From Labia minor (lineage: Eukaryota; Arthropoda; Insecta; Dermaptera; Spongiphoridae): a DNA stretch of 64,000 nt. The translations under genes were made by a program, and so were the position numbers. This document shows positions 11,484-23,494 of this stretch, piece after piece. The first letter of the stretch is position 1; every line of letters begins with the position of its first letter. Under the pieces are notes generated by a model. It saw nothing but the letters and a program-made list of their open reading frames with translations. It ran no database searches and was not told where the DNA came from. The stretch lies in assembly GCA_963082975.1 (NCBI GenBank), contig OY720344.1:67174546-67238545 (forward strand). The letters are read 5' to 3'.

Positions 11484-11552
11484 ACTCGGGGGTACAGGGG
11501 GCGGAGCCCCCGTCTAGATGTGAAGAGCGACGAAGGAGCTCTGAGCAGCTAG
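11484..11552 (+). repeat. 3' terminal hairpins of Helitron copy 1
   Basis: GGGGGC-GGA-GCCCCC forms one stem. The AGAGCG...CTCT stem next to the CTAG end is damaged here by one change but perfect (AGAGCGCC-GAA-GGCGCTCT) in copy 2 at 21143-21161. CTAG is followed by T. Confidence 0.8.
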
Positions 11553-11559
11553 TAATATA

Positions 11560-12145
11560 TATATGTAAGAGCCGGCTGTGACGTCATGAATGGCTGGATG
11601 ACGTCATATAATTTTAAATTAAGAAAAAACTAATAAGATGATTTTTCTCGAGGATAAAACCAATACAAAGTGCATGATTCGTGGTGATATGTAAAAAATC
11701 TCCTCATGTGAAATTTGGTGTGAAAATAACCCTTCCCTTCCTATCGTCGATCGCTAATACTACCACTTCCGATTTCCGGATTTGCACCAAAAGTTGATCA
11801 ATTCATCCCACTGATGCATTAAGTAAATATACCAAATTTTAAATATATATCATTTGAAAAAATAAATTATGTTTAAAAAATAAATATGTTAATTTCCAAT
11901 TTAAAAACATTATTGATTTTATAATTTTATTTTATGAAATTAATTCAAAGACAATTTATTATATTTAAACAGCTTATTAGTGATAATAATAAATTTAATA
12001 AAATATATTTATTATTATATTATCATGAATAATTATAATTATATTACATTCATATTACTAAATTTCCCAATATATTTTACCGACCGACGATAGTAAGGGA
12101 GGTATTTTTTTCACATCAAATTTCACATGTGGAGATTTTTTACGT
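11560..12145. repeat. Family F fragments
   Basis: 11560-11838 (minus) matches the interior of family F at 50390-50700, including the two TGACGTCAT-like motifs and the TTTCTCGAGGATAAAACC block. 12079-12145 (plus) is a separate 5'-end piece starting ACCGACCGACGATAG. Beyond it is a CGGCCGGCCGGCCG palindrome near 12160. No coding sequence. Confidence 0.6.
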
Positions 12146-12309
12146 AATCTCGGTAACTAACGGCCGGCCGGCCGATTCAATGATTGTTTTCAATAAAATA
12201 GAACACCTTCGCAATATCATTTTGAGGTGAATGTTTATTTCCATGAAAATATACCGATAGATGAATTGGGCATGAAAGTGTCATTAAATAACCCGCGTTT
12301 TCTAGGTCT

Positions 12310-12870
12310 CTTCTTCTCGATCTTTTGATCCTCAAGAGAGCGTAGTGAAACTATGTGTCATTAGTTGTTTTCCATGCCGCTCGGTCTTGGGCCATGTGAA
12401 TCGATTGTTGCATCTCCCGGCTGACAAACCGTTCGACTTGGTCCACGCATATCATCGGAGATCTACCTCGAAGCCGACCTTCACTTCCATTACGAGTTTC
12501 TCCAGTCCTTCAGCTCTTCTGGCAAGGTGACAGACAACTCGATTTTATTCTTGTGGACAGTCTTTTTTAGATGTTGGATTCACTTATTATAGAAGCAATA
12601 GTCCTGTAGTCCAGGGGATGAGGAGCATTCATCGATAGTTTCACATTTCGAATGCGTCTATTCGCAGTTAGTCCATGTTTCAGAAGAATATGTGGTGATA
12701 GGGAAGAGTTGACAAGCTTTAATTTTGATGCTTTCGATATCTCCTCCATAGCTTTGTTAGTTTTACTATCGATATTCAAGCTAAAGCTAGTTGTTCTTCG
12801 GCGAATCTCTTGTTTTGATTGTTCCCGGTTGTTTATTATACTCAAAGCTCTGTCAACTACCTCTTAGCTT
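12310..12870 (-). pseudogene. LINE ORF2 C-terminal fragment (second LINE type)
   Basis: On the minus strand 12567-12845 reads EIRRRTTSFSLNIDSKTNKAMEE... (compare the EIRRRI segment after the RT core). A frame change then leads, at 12345-12500, to GRSPMICVDQVERF and MAQDRAAWKTTNDT, the usual C-terminal tail of arthropod LINE polyproteins. The piece ends FHYALLRIKRSRRRDLE. It lies outside the Helitrons and differs from the LINE carried by them. Frames are broken, so it is a dead fragment. Confidence 0.62.
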
Positions 12871-14340
12871 GCAATATTTGTCTCTAGAACTAGTCCTCAC
12901 ACAACTGGATTTTTTTATGAAGACACATCAAAGATAAGGTCTTTTAAAACTGACAACAAGCTTTCATTTGGAGGCAGAAAATGATAATTTTGCAAAGAAA
13001 TCCCTGTGTGAGTCAACTGCTTTGTATTATCATCAATGTGTGAAACAAAATTGACAAAAGTATTTTCTTTAATAAGTATTTCTACCATATTTGCAAATGC
13101 TAATAAGATGTTATCTAATTTATTATAAGAAAAACAATATTTGTTGAATATTTTCAATATGAGAAAATTAATAAAGTTTTATATGTGCATACCTACATAC
13201 TTACTAATATTTTATTCAATTTTAAATTTAGATATCTTTTTCAACTTTTATTTTATTTAACTAAAGTGATGATAATGGATTTATTTATAAGAAGAGAGAG
13301 AGATTTTTCTTGAAATATGTAGAATCTTGAAAGAGAGTGTTTGATTTATATGTTAATCGGAATAGGGTTGTTTGAGCAAGGATGGTATGTCACTATATAA
13401 CTCAGCCACCCAGTCTCACTAGGCGACATCTTGTGGCAAGTAAAAGGATGAGATGACAAGCCGTTAGTGTGGCTGGCCAGGCAACACATGCAGCTGGACC
13501 TCAATCGCATATACATTAGACAAGCAAGCTGACTCGGCTTCTCACCCTCCCTTAGAACCACTCTCACCCCTTAGATTGATGAATTTGCGATTTTTCTCAA
13601 ATCTAAACACAATTTAATTTGCAATTGGATTTTATTTGATTTTGATATTGAAAAAAAAATCTTAAATTCTAACCCATTTCATTACTATATATTACTTTTT
13701 TGTATAGGAATGTTGTCAATATTTTGAGAATAAAATAGTATTTTTATCCGTATATAATTTAGTGTAATACTATATTGATTTTCTCCAGAAAAAACAAGTT
13801 TTGAGAATTTGAATTTACGGTTTTAATAAAAATTGTAAAATAATGCATTCTTAAATTAATTTCTTACATTAATTTGATATAATATTATTTATTATATCTA
13901 TATTATTCTATTAATGATTTTATAAATAGAAAGCTAGTGCAATACAAACATAATTTAGAAATATTTACACTAAATTATATTTTATCTTATCATACTAGCA
14001 AAAATTGTATACATATATATATATATATATTTGTATATCTTTGTGTATATATATAAGGTACATTTTTGAGATATTAAACCGCTTTAAGGATTTTTTGGAA
14101 ATTCACATTCATTGATTTATAAAGACAAATCGATCTGTATTGGTTTCAGCCTCGAGAAAAATCAACTTTATTAGTATTTTCTTAATATAAAATAGTAAAT
14201 TTAAATGACGTCATCAACGTCATACATATTGAAATTTTCCTCCCACCATTTTTAATGGTTATTGATATAATTTTTTTTTTATATTTAAAATATTTTAAAA
14301 ATTTTTATTTAATTTCGAAATAAAATTAAAAATATTTATT
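12871..14340. other. AT-rich DNA without recognisable gene
   Basis: A GC-richer patch at 13370-13570 (CACCCAGTCTCACTAGGCGA...) has only short ORFs with no recognisable motif. An AT run lies at about 14010-14030. A weak family F interior fragment is at about 14130-14230 (CTCGAGAAAAATCAACTTTA and TGACGTCAT). Confidence 0.5.
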
Positions 14341-14344
14341 TTAA

Positions 14345-14587
14345 TAATATCACCTAGTTTGGCGACCTTCTCGAAATGCCGTACCTATTCTTCGAATGCC
14401 GTCTCATTCCCGTCATACTCTCTCCACTCTGGAACCATGATATGTAGTGGAAAGTTGGGCCCCGGTGTCACTGTAAGTGTTGCCGGAGTAGCCTTTCGCT
14501 CCTCCAACCATTTCTTCAGGCTCTCGGTCTCCTCCTCAGATCCGGCAGACGCTGCCCCACGGTCAATAATTTTTTCGCTCTGCCTTC
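14345..14587 (-). pseudogene. LTR-retrotransposon gag fragment with in-frame stop
   Basis: Minus strand reads about 80 codons: QSEKIIDRGAASAG..., LKKWLEERKATPATL, TPGPNFPLHIMVPEW, EYDGNETAFEE, stop, VRHFEKVAKLGD. The end resembles gag proteins of gypsy-type elements, where the stop position normally holds Trp (EEWVRHFE...). A single TGG to TAG change would explain it. No LTR or pol lies next to it, so it is an isolated relic just upstream of Helitron copy 2. Confidence 0.6.
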
Positions 14588-15113
14588 AGACATTATTCCT
14601 ACCTTTACAACCTTTTATAGTAATTTTCTACAATGATAAAATCCCCTACCAACAAACACAAAAAAAAATAAATAAATATAAAGTTAATAAAAAATAATAA
14701 ATATATAAAGAAAAGTATCATTCATAAAATTAAAGTTGTTCAAATATTTCTAATCGTTTGTTAAAGTGATTTATCAGTAACATCAACTATTCCATTCCAT
14801 CTTAATGGATCTGTTGATGGGATCGAAGGTGGAAATTAAGATTATTAAATAAGCTTTAATATTCAAAGATGGATTTTCGTAAATCTTGTAACTACTGTAA
14901 TACTAATAATACTTACTGGAATAATATATTTAAAAAAATATAATACAAATCATTATAACCAACTAATAAAGCACATATATTCAATTATCTTTATCTTCTT
15001 CTATATATATAAAAAAAGGTTTTTGTCTGCACATTGCTCAGAATTTAAAAATTTTTGCATATCTTCGCGTTTCATGACCTCTAGAATCCAAAAGTGACTT
15101 TAGAATTTTTCAC

Positions 15114-15152
<39 letters not shown>

Positions 15153-15539
15153 CGGAAAATTACTATTTTATAGACTCAGAATTGGCTGAACCGATTTCTT
15201 TTAAATTACATCACAATATTCTTATATACCTCTAGAGTAACATAGGCTATAAATTTTATTAATATCTTATCAATAACCGCAGAAATTAATTTTTTAAAGT
15301 TTATATAATTCTCCGTGTTGTTCATTCAAGAGCAGCTCGCGGCTCACTGTCGGCCTAGCGGAATCATTTCAAACAATGAATTATCATAGAGATTCCCAAT
15401 CGAAGAATTATTATAATATTTCCCTTTTTATTTTAAATTCTAATATACAAATATCAATTGAATTAAATAATTTATTCTAAAAGTTCTCAATTTAATTAAA
15501 ATATTTATTAGATCATATTTTTATCTTAAATTATTTTTT

Positions 15540-16412
15540 GAAGTGAAACTTCTTTAGCGGCGTCCTGACATTTGGTTGAGAATGGAGAGTGAATTGAAAA
15601 ATTGAAATTTCGTAACGCGTTACGAAACGCAAGAGAGAAAAAAGATATAGATATAACGAGTGAGAATGAGATAGCCTCTATCTCTGTCTCTCTTTTGTGC
15701 GGTGTTTCGTTTTTGAGAGAGAGGCTATCTGGGTCTTTCTTTTGTCCGGTCTTTCGTCTTTGAGAAAGAGGCTATCTGCGTCTTCGTTTTATGCTGTCTT
15801 TCGTTCTAATACCCTGTCGCTAGGTTGAAAGTCCACGGCGCGCATGCGCACTAGTACGTTGACGCGGAATAATATTTCTTAGCCTCTGCTGGGTGAAAGA
15901 ATAAAAATTAGTATGTGACCTCACAGTTACCGCCTTTTAGATATATATCTATTCTTAAAATAAAATTAAAAATATTTATATTATATTCATATATATGTAA
16001 AATAATAATTATATTATTTTAATATTCCTATAAGTTGGTATCACAATTTATTATTATTATGAATTATTTATAAGTAATTAATATTATTAATTGGTATTAA
16101 TAAATAAATAATATTAATTATATTAACTTAATATTTCTAACTTTGTATTACAATAATGAGACGGAATTGTTGTGTGTTAAATTAGATTTAATTAAAGATT
16201 GAATTTAGAATAATTAAAAGGGTTATTGAAACCGCGTATGCTGATTAGGGAATGACAAGATTGAATAGGTTCAATTAAAAAATGCTTATATAAAATTATA
16301 ACTAAAAATGATTTATTTAATAAAACTATAATAATTTAAATTACAATTTAATTAATTTTTTGTGAATAAATAAACATATATAAAATCAAACCGTTTTTGC
16401 GTAATCTTGCCT

Positions 16413-16452
<40 letters not shown>

Positions 16453-18419
16453 ACACACACAGACATTTTTCTCAACCTTAGTGAAAATGATTCAGGAACC
16501 TTCAAAAAGTATAAAAACATCAAAATCTCAACATCGAAAATTTTCGTGATCGCAATACTATCTCTGGCGAGATAGTAAAAAATGATTCATTATTATTGGA
16601 TTTGGCTGGTAATATTAATACCTGAGACACCGAGCTCGCTCTACCCTTTAAAAAATATTGATATACAATTCTTTAATTATTTATTACAATTATTAAATGT
16701 ATTAAATAATATTTTATTGAAAAAATATTAAAAATTATAAAACTATCTAAAACTTAATTAATAAAAGAACAATGAATAATAAATCACGAAAATAGATAAA
16801 AAAAAAAATGCACGCGGCGAGTTTCGATCCTTCGAACTCGGGGAGTAAAAACAATTGTTCTTACTGCTGGTCTATGATATTTTGATAATTACAAAGATAT
16901 TTTTACCATCTTTCAAAGACATTTATTTGTTTTGTTGTTTTTTTTTGAGAGAGATTAATAAATATATATATATTTTATTAAAAATAAATATTTTTAATTT
17001 TATTTCGAAATTAAATAATGAATTTTAAAATATTTTAAATATAAAAAAATGTTAATACAATATCATTTAAAAAAAAAGCGGGATTAATAAATATATATAT
17101 ATATTTTATTAAAAATAAATATTTTTAATTTTATTTCGAAATTAAATAATAAATTTTTAAATATAAAATTTCGAAATTAAATAATGAATTTTAAAATATT
17201 TTAAATATAAAAAAATGTTAATACAATATCATTTAAAAAAAAAGCGGGATTAATAAATATATATATATATTTTATTAAAAATAAATATTTTTAATTTTAT
17301 TTCGAAATTAAATTATAAATTTTAAAATATTTTAAATATAAAAAAAATATTAATACAAAATTAAAAAAAGGCGGGAGTAAAATTTCAAAATGGATGCCAT
17401 TTACGTCACCCATATATAATTTTCAATTAAGAAATTAATAATGAAGCTGTAAGTTTCAAGAGATGTAATCAATAAAACTCAATTTTTCTTTATAAATACT
17501 ATATCTAGTGTGAATTTGAAAAAAATCGTTAGAGCGGTTTTTGAGAACCAATGGTTATAGATAAATAGATAGATATATACAATTTTAGCTAGCATAATAA
17601 GATAAGATATATATCGTGAAATAATTAAAATTCTCAAGTCAAATATACAGCGTGCACGCATACCGACGCATGTAATTGTGTGTGTGAACATGGTCGGCGA
17701 TTCACACGCCAACACATACAGTTATGTGCGTCGATGACCATTCACGTTATTTATCCGAATCTCAACATTACTTTAACACTACTAAATCAATTTAAAATTA
17801 TTATTGCATTTAAAACTGCTTTTCTCTACTCCACAGATTTCACTATGCCGAAAAAAAATAACGACCAAAATTTAGACGATATTATTTATTTCACTACTGG
17901 TTTATAGCCACACAGGTGCTAATGCACTTGAACGAGGCGAAGATAAAATCCCTCTAATTCTCGGGGGAGATTTTAATGTAAATTTTGAATCTGATGATTC
18001 GTTGCCGTTGATCAACTTTCTTCGAGAAACATTTGGTCTGCTTATAAATAACGATCCCAAGGAATCAACAACAAAATCTGGAACTACAATAGATGCTGTT
18101 TTTACACGTTATATAGAAAATATCGAATCACGAACATATATATCTTATTTTAGTTATCACAAGCCATTAATATCAGTATTACCAATTGAAGCACCAACCG
18201 ACAATAGTACAGGCAATGTAGATATGATGATAGAGTAGATAATAATAATAATAAAGCGAATATTTGTTACGAAAATTTTATACTGTTATATGTCTTTCGA
18301 AATGATCCCTTTATTTTTCTCTATTTCTCTCTCACTCACACTCTCAACTAAAATTTCTCTTATTCTCTAGATTGTAAGAAGTTTCACTTCCGCCACGTGT
18401 ACGATGCTGCACATTTTGC
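15540..18419 (+). mobile_element. Helentron-like element H2, 2.88 kb, near-identical to H1
   Basis: Every landmark of H1 recurs at +7311 to +7313: the 5' GAAGTGAAACTTCTT end, the 20-bp palindrome, the 48-bp repeats, the (CA)n array, the three ~160-bp units, the endonuclease remnant and the 3' AAGAAGTTTCACTTC...ATTTTGC end. By eye the differences are confined to lengths of simple repeats and homopolymers. The flanks differ from those of H1: here the left flank is the Helitron 5' region ending TTATTTTTT and the right flank starts TTTTTATTTAATTG. That indicates separate insertions rather than a tandem duplication. Confidence 0.78.
17893..18238 (+). pseudogene. C-terminal remnant of EEP-type endonuclease domain, copy in H2
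   Basis: Same ~115-codon frame as at 10580-10925, with GGDFNVNF and SYFSYHKPL, ending with TAG at 18236. The predicted residues are identical to the H1 copy, so either the copies are very young or one has converted the other. The frame shift just upstream (17680-17907 frame) is also shared. Confidence 0.66.
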
Positions 18420-19640
18420 TTTTTATTTAATTGAATATTTCTTCTTTTCTATAATATATATATAATAATATATAAATTTTATCATTGAATAATAAAAAAA
18501 AATATTATTTAACCTGAATTAAAATGACTGAATTATATTATCTTTGTTTTTTATTTTAATTTAATTACTCTATTATTAATTAACTATATATATATATATA
18601 TATATATTATATAAAAATTAAAATATGATGATATAAAGTTGTTTTAAATTTTTGACATTTTTAAATTGGGTATATTTTTTAAATTTATTAAAATGTCTTT
18701 TTTATTTATTATGTTTAAAAGATTCATTTTTATTATGTGATATTAATAAAAAATAACGATGCTCTGTGCAAGTCGAATCATGTTGCACATAATTAAATAA
18801 CAATTGCCAAACAAAGAATATAATATTTTTTTAAATTCTTATATTTAAATATCATTTCAATTAAATAATTTATTCTAAAAGGTCTCATTTTAATTAATTT
18901 AATAAAATATTTAAATCACCATTCAATTTTTTATTAATAGGCTTCTTTTTTTATTTTTAATTTTTAATAAATTCTCTTTTTTTGATATGATATTAATAAA
19001 AAATAATATTAAATTGTATATATATAAATATAAAAATTAGAATATTTGAATTTTTTTAAATTTTAACACATGTAATCAATCATATGCATTAAGAATGGAA
19101 AATTTTTAAAATCAACTTGCTATTAAATTCAGAAAAAAAATACTGATATATAGAATATATAGACTATTCGAATATAATTTAAAACTCTTTCTCTCCTTCT
19201 ATTTTAAATTAAAAAAACGGAGTTTTAAGAAATTTAGATGCCATATGCAACATGGGTGGGTAAATGAATTGGGCTGGAAGAGGAGGCAATTTATAATTTT
19301 CTTCTAATTCAGATTTAGGACAAATCGTACAACATTATATCAAATCTCGCTAAGAACATTCAATATTTTTGTACACAAAATATTCAGAGTATTGGCTAAG
19401 CGTATCACTCACAATCAGTTTATATTGAAATTTATATAAATTAACAAAGTAAAAATTTTTATTTGTTTAAATTTTATTATAATGAATCAAAAAAAATTAA
19501 ATATATAGATCACATGATTAAGAGAAGCAAAAAACTTAACAGAAAATAACTGTTGGATGGAGGTCGGACATGACAGAAACTGTAAGCGAAATCTTCATAT
19601 TGCGACGAATAATTTTCAAATCCCCTAGCACCACAGAATT
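18420..19640. other. Interior of Helitron copy 2: AT-rich, no gene
   Basis: This sequence resembles 50860-51540 in Helitron copy 4 in several blocks (for example TTTGATATGATATTAATAAAAAATAATATT and GGCTGGAAGAGGAGG), so it is part of the Helitron family's own interior. No ORF or motif. Confidence 0.55.
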
Positions 19641-20945
19641 TAAGTTTCTTTTAAGGAAAATAACTATGATCTAAAAAAATTAATAAATGAACTTAATAAT
19701 AAAAAAAACAAATAAATCAATTAATTTAAATTAATACTATTAATGAATGTATATATTGGTCATTTATCTATAGTTTTATACCGTTAATTTTTATAAATTG
19801 TCTCAAGTCTCTATTTTTGCATTTTCTCAAGTTTCATTATAATTAAAAATATTCAATAATAATCTAGCAATGAAAATAAAATACCAAAATGTAATGATCA
19901 AGAAATATTATACTCTATTATAACAAATACAATACTTATAAACTATAGGCGGAGGAAATATTAGGAGATATCATTGCGGGTTCAGGCCAAATCGACCAAC
20001 ATTAATTAAGATATTTTCATTATGACAGATATTAGGAACAAAACCGCGAATTCAATATTTCTGTTCACTAATTATTTGTAGACTTTAGTAAAACATACGC
20101 ATAACTCAATAGATCCGGATAAACTTTTTCAAATTTTCAATCTTCAAATTTCTCTTGAAGGTAGTAAAGAAAGAATAAGATGCGGAAATCAATTGTAAAA
20201 TATTAGGTTACTCAGACGACTTAAATATAATAGGAGATTCGGCAATTGCAATTACAGATAGCGAGGAAAATTTAATGGAGGTTTGAAATTAATAGTGATA
20301 AGAAAAAATATTTAGTAACAAAGAGGAAGAGTATTAACATACAAAATCTTAATATACAAAATGTAGAATTTGAATATGTAGAAAAATTGAATGTAATCAC
20401 GAAGGATAATAATATTTGAGAAGAATTTAAATCGGGGTTGCAATCGGGAAACGCCTGTTATCTGCAATAAAGAGGCTTATTTCTTCAAAATTATTATCAA
20501 AGGGAATATATAAAAAGATTATTTTGCCTGTTGCATTATATGGGTGGGAGGCATGGTCTATGACCCTTGGAGATGAGAGTAGATTCAGAGTATTTGAGAA
20601 TAGGATTCTTCCCTGCATTTATTGGCCAAAGAAAGATGAGGTCACCGGGTATGAGGGAGACTGTATAACAAGAAATTGCATGGCCTCTCTGCATCTTCAG
20701 AAATAGTTAGGGTTATAAAAGGGAAAAAGCTGCGATAGGCAGGGCACGTGGCAAGAATGGGAGAGGAAAAAGATATTGGTGGGAAGACCGATTGGAAAAC
20801 GTCCTCTTGGAAAACCAATGACGCGTAGGAAGGGACGTAAGAGAGATGGAATAAGGGCTCAGGATAGGGACACTTGGAGAAATGTGGTTGTTGCGGCTAA
20901 GAACTTTAGAGTATCTTTGAGCCACATAGGTAGATAGATATAACA
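19640..20945 (+). pseudogene. LINE reverse transcriptase segment carried by Helitron copy 2
   Basis: Broken frames in the order of the arthropod LINE RT: YDLKKLINELNN (about 19660), a shifted PNRS-like region (about 19985), NRSG/SIDPDKLF (about 20108), YSDDLNIIGDSAI (about 20212, the catalytic YADD box with Ala changed to Ser), VEFEYVEKL, SGNACYLQ, LYGWEAWSMTLGDESRFRVFENRILPCIYWPKKDEVTGYEGD (20530-20660), RQGTWQEW and the tail RDTWRNVVVAAKNFRV with (TAGA)n at about 20930. It is the most complete copy of this LINE in the window, but it has many stops. Confidence 0.75.
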
Positions 20946-21171
20946 TATACAATAATAATATATATAATTAATATAGTGATTAAATTAAAATATATTTTTT
21001 AAATAAGAACACAAAAAGAAATGAATGTTTTATGTAATATACGGATTGAAACAAAATGGATGAAAACCTTTTAATACTTTCAACCACCAAATACTATGTA
21101 CAACTCGGGGGTACAGGGGGCGGAGCCCACGTCTAGGTGTGAAGAGCGCCGAAGGCGCTCTGAGCAGCTAG

Positions 21172-23040
21172 TATATTATAAATTTAAATAATATGATATT
21201 GGAGGATTTTTGTTGCTCTGGCCAAGAGAGAGAACTCTAGAATCTCTAAGGCCACAAATATAGAATATTAAAATTCATAATTATAAAATGATTTACTAAC
21301 AGTTCAAGCGATTTCATTGTTTTGAAAATAATAAAAGTTTCACTAAAAATGCTATATCTCTCAAACTAATCGTCTGATTGCTGTCAAATTTTAACACTTA
21401 TCATTTAGGAGATGACCGTTTTGAGATATATCCGAGATAAGGTATTAGAAAATTATTTTATTTTAATGGAAAATGGGCCTTTTGAGATTCATACGAAATT
21501 TTTGATAGATATTTTTTTCTTTTATTTATAATAATCAAATATCCTTTATATTATTTATAATTTAATCTAAAAACATTTTAATTAATATAATATTATTTAT
21601 TTCATATTATTAGATCAAATTTATTCAACAATTTATTTGAAATCCTTCTTTTATAATTAATTGTTTATATCTCCATATATGAAATTTGGTGTTGAAAACA
21701 ATACCTACCTTACTATTTTCGATCGGTAAAAATGACTTTAAAAGTTGTTTCCACATCTTATACAGCCGAAATAAGAGGTGTATTAAGGCAGATATAGTGA
21801 TTACATCAAAATATATTAAAAGATTACATTTTTAACATCATCTCTTAGAGTCGTTCTGGAAATTAATAGCCACATGTTATATGTATGTATATAGTCATCT
21901 ATATACATACATAACAAAGATTGGTACCTACATTTAAAGAAATAGATTCTTAAACTTTCTAATAGAATTAACTAATTAAAAAACTAAAACAACAATTAAT
22001 AATATATTATTATAATTAACAACATCACAATTTAATGTATAATAAAGAATTGATTTATTATTAGTAAATTAACATTTTATCTATTTTCACCATTTGTTTA
22101 ATAATAAATTCTTGATTAAATTCTAAATATTTTATAAATATATATAATATAATATAGATAGAGAAACAGAAAAAGAGAGAGAAATTCAAAAGCAAAATGA
22201 AGTATACAATCTTTTAAATATTTGATATTTTGGATACATTCTAAATATAGATTGTTATTAATTTTAAAATTATAATTTGTATGAAAATATAACTGTAATG
22301 CTTTTATTAATATTTTAAGTCATAAATATTACATATCATATGCGAATTGTAATGGCATAAATAAAAGTAGAATATTCATTAAAAAAAAACAAGTTTGAAA
22401 TCTCCTTGGGCTGCTAGGCAATTTCTATCAAAGTAACTGGGATGGAATTTTCTATTGATGCAATATTTGAGCGTTTACTCATTTATCACTTTCAATAAAC
22501 CGATGAGGTAGGAAACGAAACAGGTAAACAAAACACGACTAATATATAGTAGCAAATGTCAATAGCAAATTCAGGATGACAGTGAAATCTGGAGGTCAAT
22601 TCGTCAAATGTCAAAGTTGGAAATAAATTCGACGCTTCCTTTGTTCTAAGCCTTAAAATGGCCCCTCATATATTCTTAAAACATGAATATCGAAACTGTC
22701 ACAATATATAATCAATTATTTCAAGAATTGTTTGCAAGTTTGAAAGCGGAGACTCGATGATATATTTAAAATGCGTTTTTTTTTGTTCTCTTCTACAATG
22801 TCTATTCTATTATAATCAAACCATACTCCATATTTTATAAAATATAAGCAAGGTTCTATTTCCAGATGAATCATACAACCAATAGATCTTTAAAAATTCT
22901 AGTAATAAAATTTTCTTGAAAAGTTTAGCTAATTTTGTGAATTAGAATTTATTTTTAAAAGATTATTTGTAAAAGAAAATTTACATAAAATATATAAGAA
23001 TATATGATATAATGATAATAAAACATTGTATTTAAAAATT
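21172..23040. other. AT-rich DNA without gene; small family F fragment
   Basis: Only 21664-21730 is assignable: a minus-strand family F 5' piece (GAAATTTGGTGTTGAAAAC ... GATCGGTAAAAA). The remainder is AT-rich with short chance ORFs. Confidence 0.5.
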
Positions 23041-23213
23041 CTGTATGCTTGTCAGTAAAAAAGTGATGTTTGGCTGAACCGATTACTAGGAAATTATATC
23101 ACAATAATCTTATCTTATATACCTCTATTTGAACATAGGCTATATATTATCTATTATATAAATATGTATTCAATAACCGCGGAAATTAATTTTTTTAAAA
23201 ATTATATAATACT
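23041..23213 (+). repeat. Decayed Helitron-family copy 3, left part (target of the gypsy insertion)
   Basis: GGCTGAACCGATTACTAGG, then ...ACATAGGCTATA... and CAATAACCGCGGAAATTAA, match the Helitron 5' interior at 6950-7070 and 15180-15310. The match continues after the gypsy element at 27984 (GTTGTTCATTC). A degenerate 3' end may be at about 28605-28640 (GGGTACAGAGGGCGGAGC). Confidence 0.55.
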
Positions 23214-23465
23214 TGTGGGTGTGTGAAGGGGCAGTGAGGTCGGAGACGGTTTGATATTAATATTAATTTATTGAACTAAAAATAGATACAGTAGAAACAG
23301 GGGAGGACTCGTATACGAGATGGTGAAAGTTGTGTGTTCGCTCGCGACGGTGGTCGGGTCGTGACTGCCTCTCCATCTGGCCCTTTTGGGCCACTTGTTT
23401 TCCGGTGGAGGGAAACTTTCTCTTTGCTGGGTTCCTTTGTGTTGGCGAGCATCCGGGTCGCCACA
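23214..23465 (-). repeat. 3' LTR of the gypsy element
   Basis: 252 bp, starts TGTGGGTGTGTG and ends GGGTCGCCACA on the plus strand. Contains a TATTGAACTAAAAATAGAT-type AT block. Appears the same as the LTR at 27732-27983. Confidence 0.92.
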
Positions 23466-23476
23466 CCACCCCCCTA
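23466..23476 (-). other. Polypurine tract of the gypsy element
   Basis: Minus-strand AGGGGGGTGG lies directly 5' of the 3' LTR, between the pol stop (23495) and the LTR. It is the expected primer site for plus-strand DNA synthesis. Confidence 0.8.
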
Positions 23477-23494
23477 ATCTCTCGAAGAGCGGGA

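Larger units (their letters stand above)
6769..11552 (+). mobile_element. Canonical Helitron, copy 1 (non-autonomous, carries a LINE fragment; split by H1)
   Basis: The 5' end is TCTATATATATAAAGG at 6769, preceded by A. A long (TGTA)n array follows at about 6793-6842. The 3' end has two GC-rich hairpins (the first around GGGGGCGGAGCCCCC near 11498) and finishes with CTAG at 11549-11552 followed by T. TC start, 3' hairpin, CTRR end and A|T insertion are the hallmarks of canonical Helitrons. There is no Rep/helicase ORF, so it is non-autonomous. The interior holds a LINE RT 3' segment (7340-8228 and 11107-11335) interrupted by the 2.9-kb element H1. Related copies lie at 15000, 50012, 58821 and 62459. 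Confidence 0.82.
15000..21171 (+). mobile_element. Canonical Helitron, copy 2 (non-autonomous, split by H2)
   Basis: Starts TCTATATATATAAAAAAAGG at 15000, followed by a (CTGT)n array (about 15113-15150) and the motif GGCTGAACCGATTT. It ends with the perfect hairpin AGAGCGCC-GAA-GGCGCTCT and CTAG (21168-21171) before T. The 5' neighbour base is T rather than the A seen in the other copies, so the exact start is slightly uncertain. The interior contains H2 (15540-18419) and the LINE segment at 19640-20945. No Rep/helicase ORF is visible. Confidence 0.78.

Noticed and set aside
12567-12845. 92-codon minus-strand ORF as a host gene
   Set aside because: Its neighbour in the next frame is a clear LINE C-terminal tail, so it is treated as part of that LINE fragment.
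8229-18419. H1 and H2 as the two LTRs of one large element
   Set aside because: They are in direct orientation but each has its own asymmetric ends, different flanks without a shared duplication, and the DNA between them is made of unrelated repeats.
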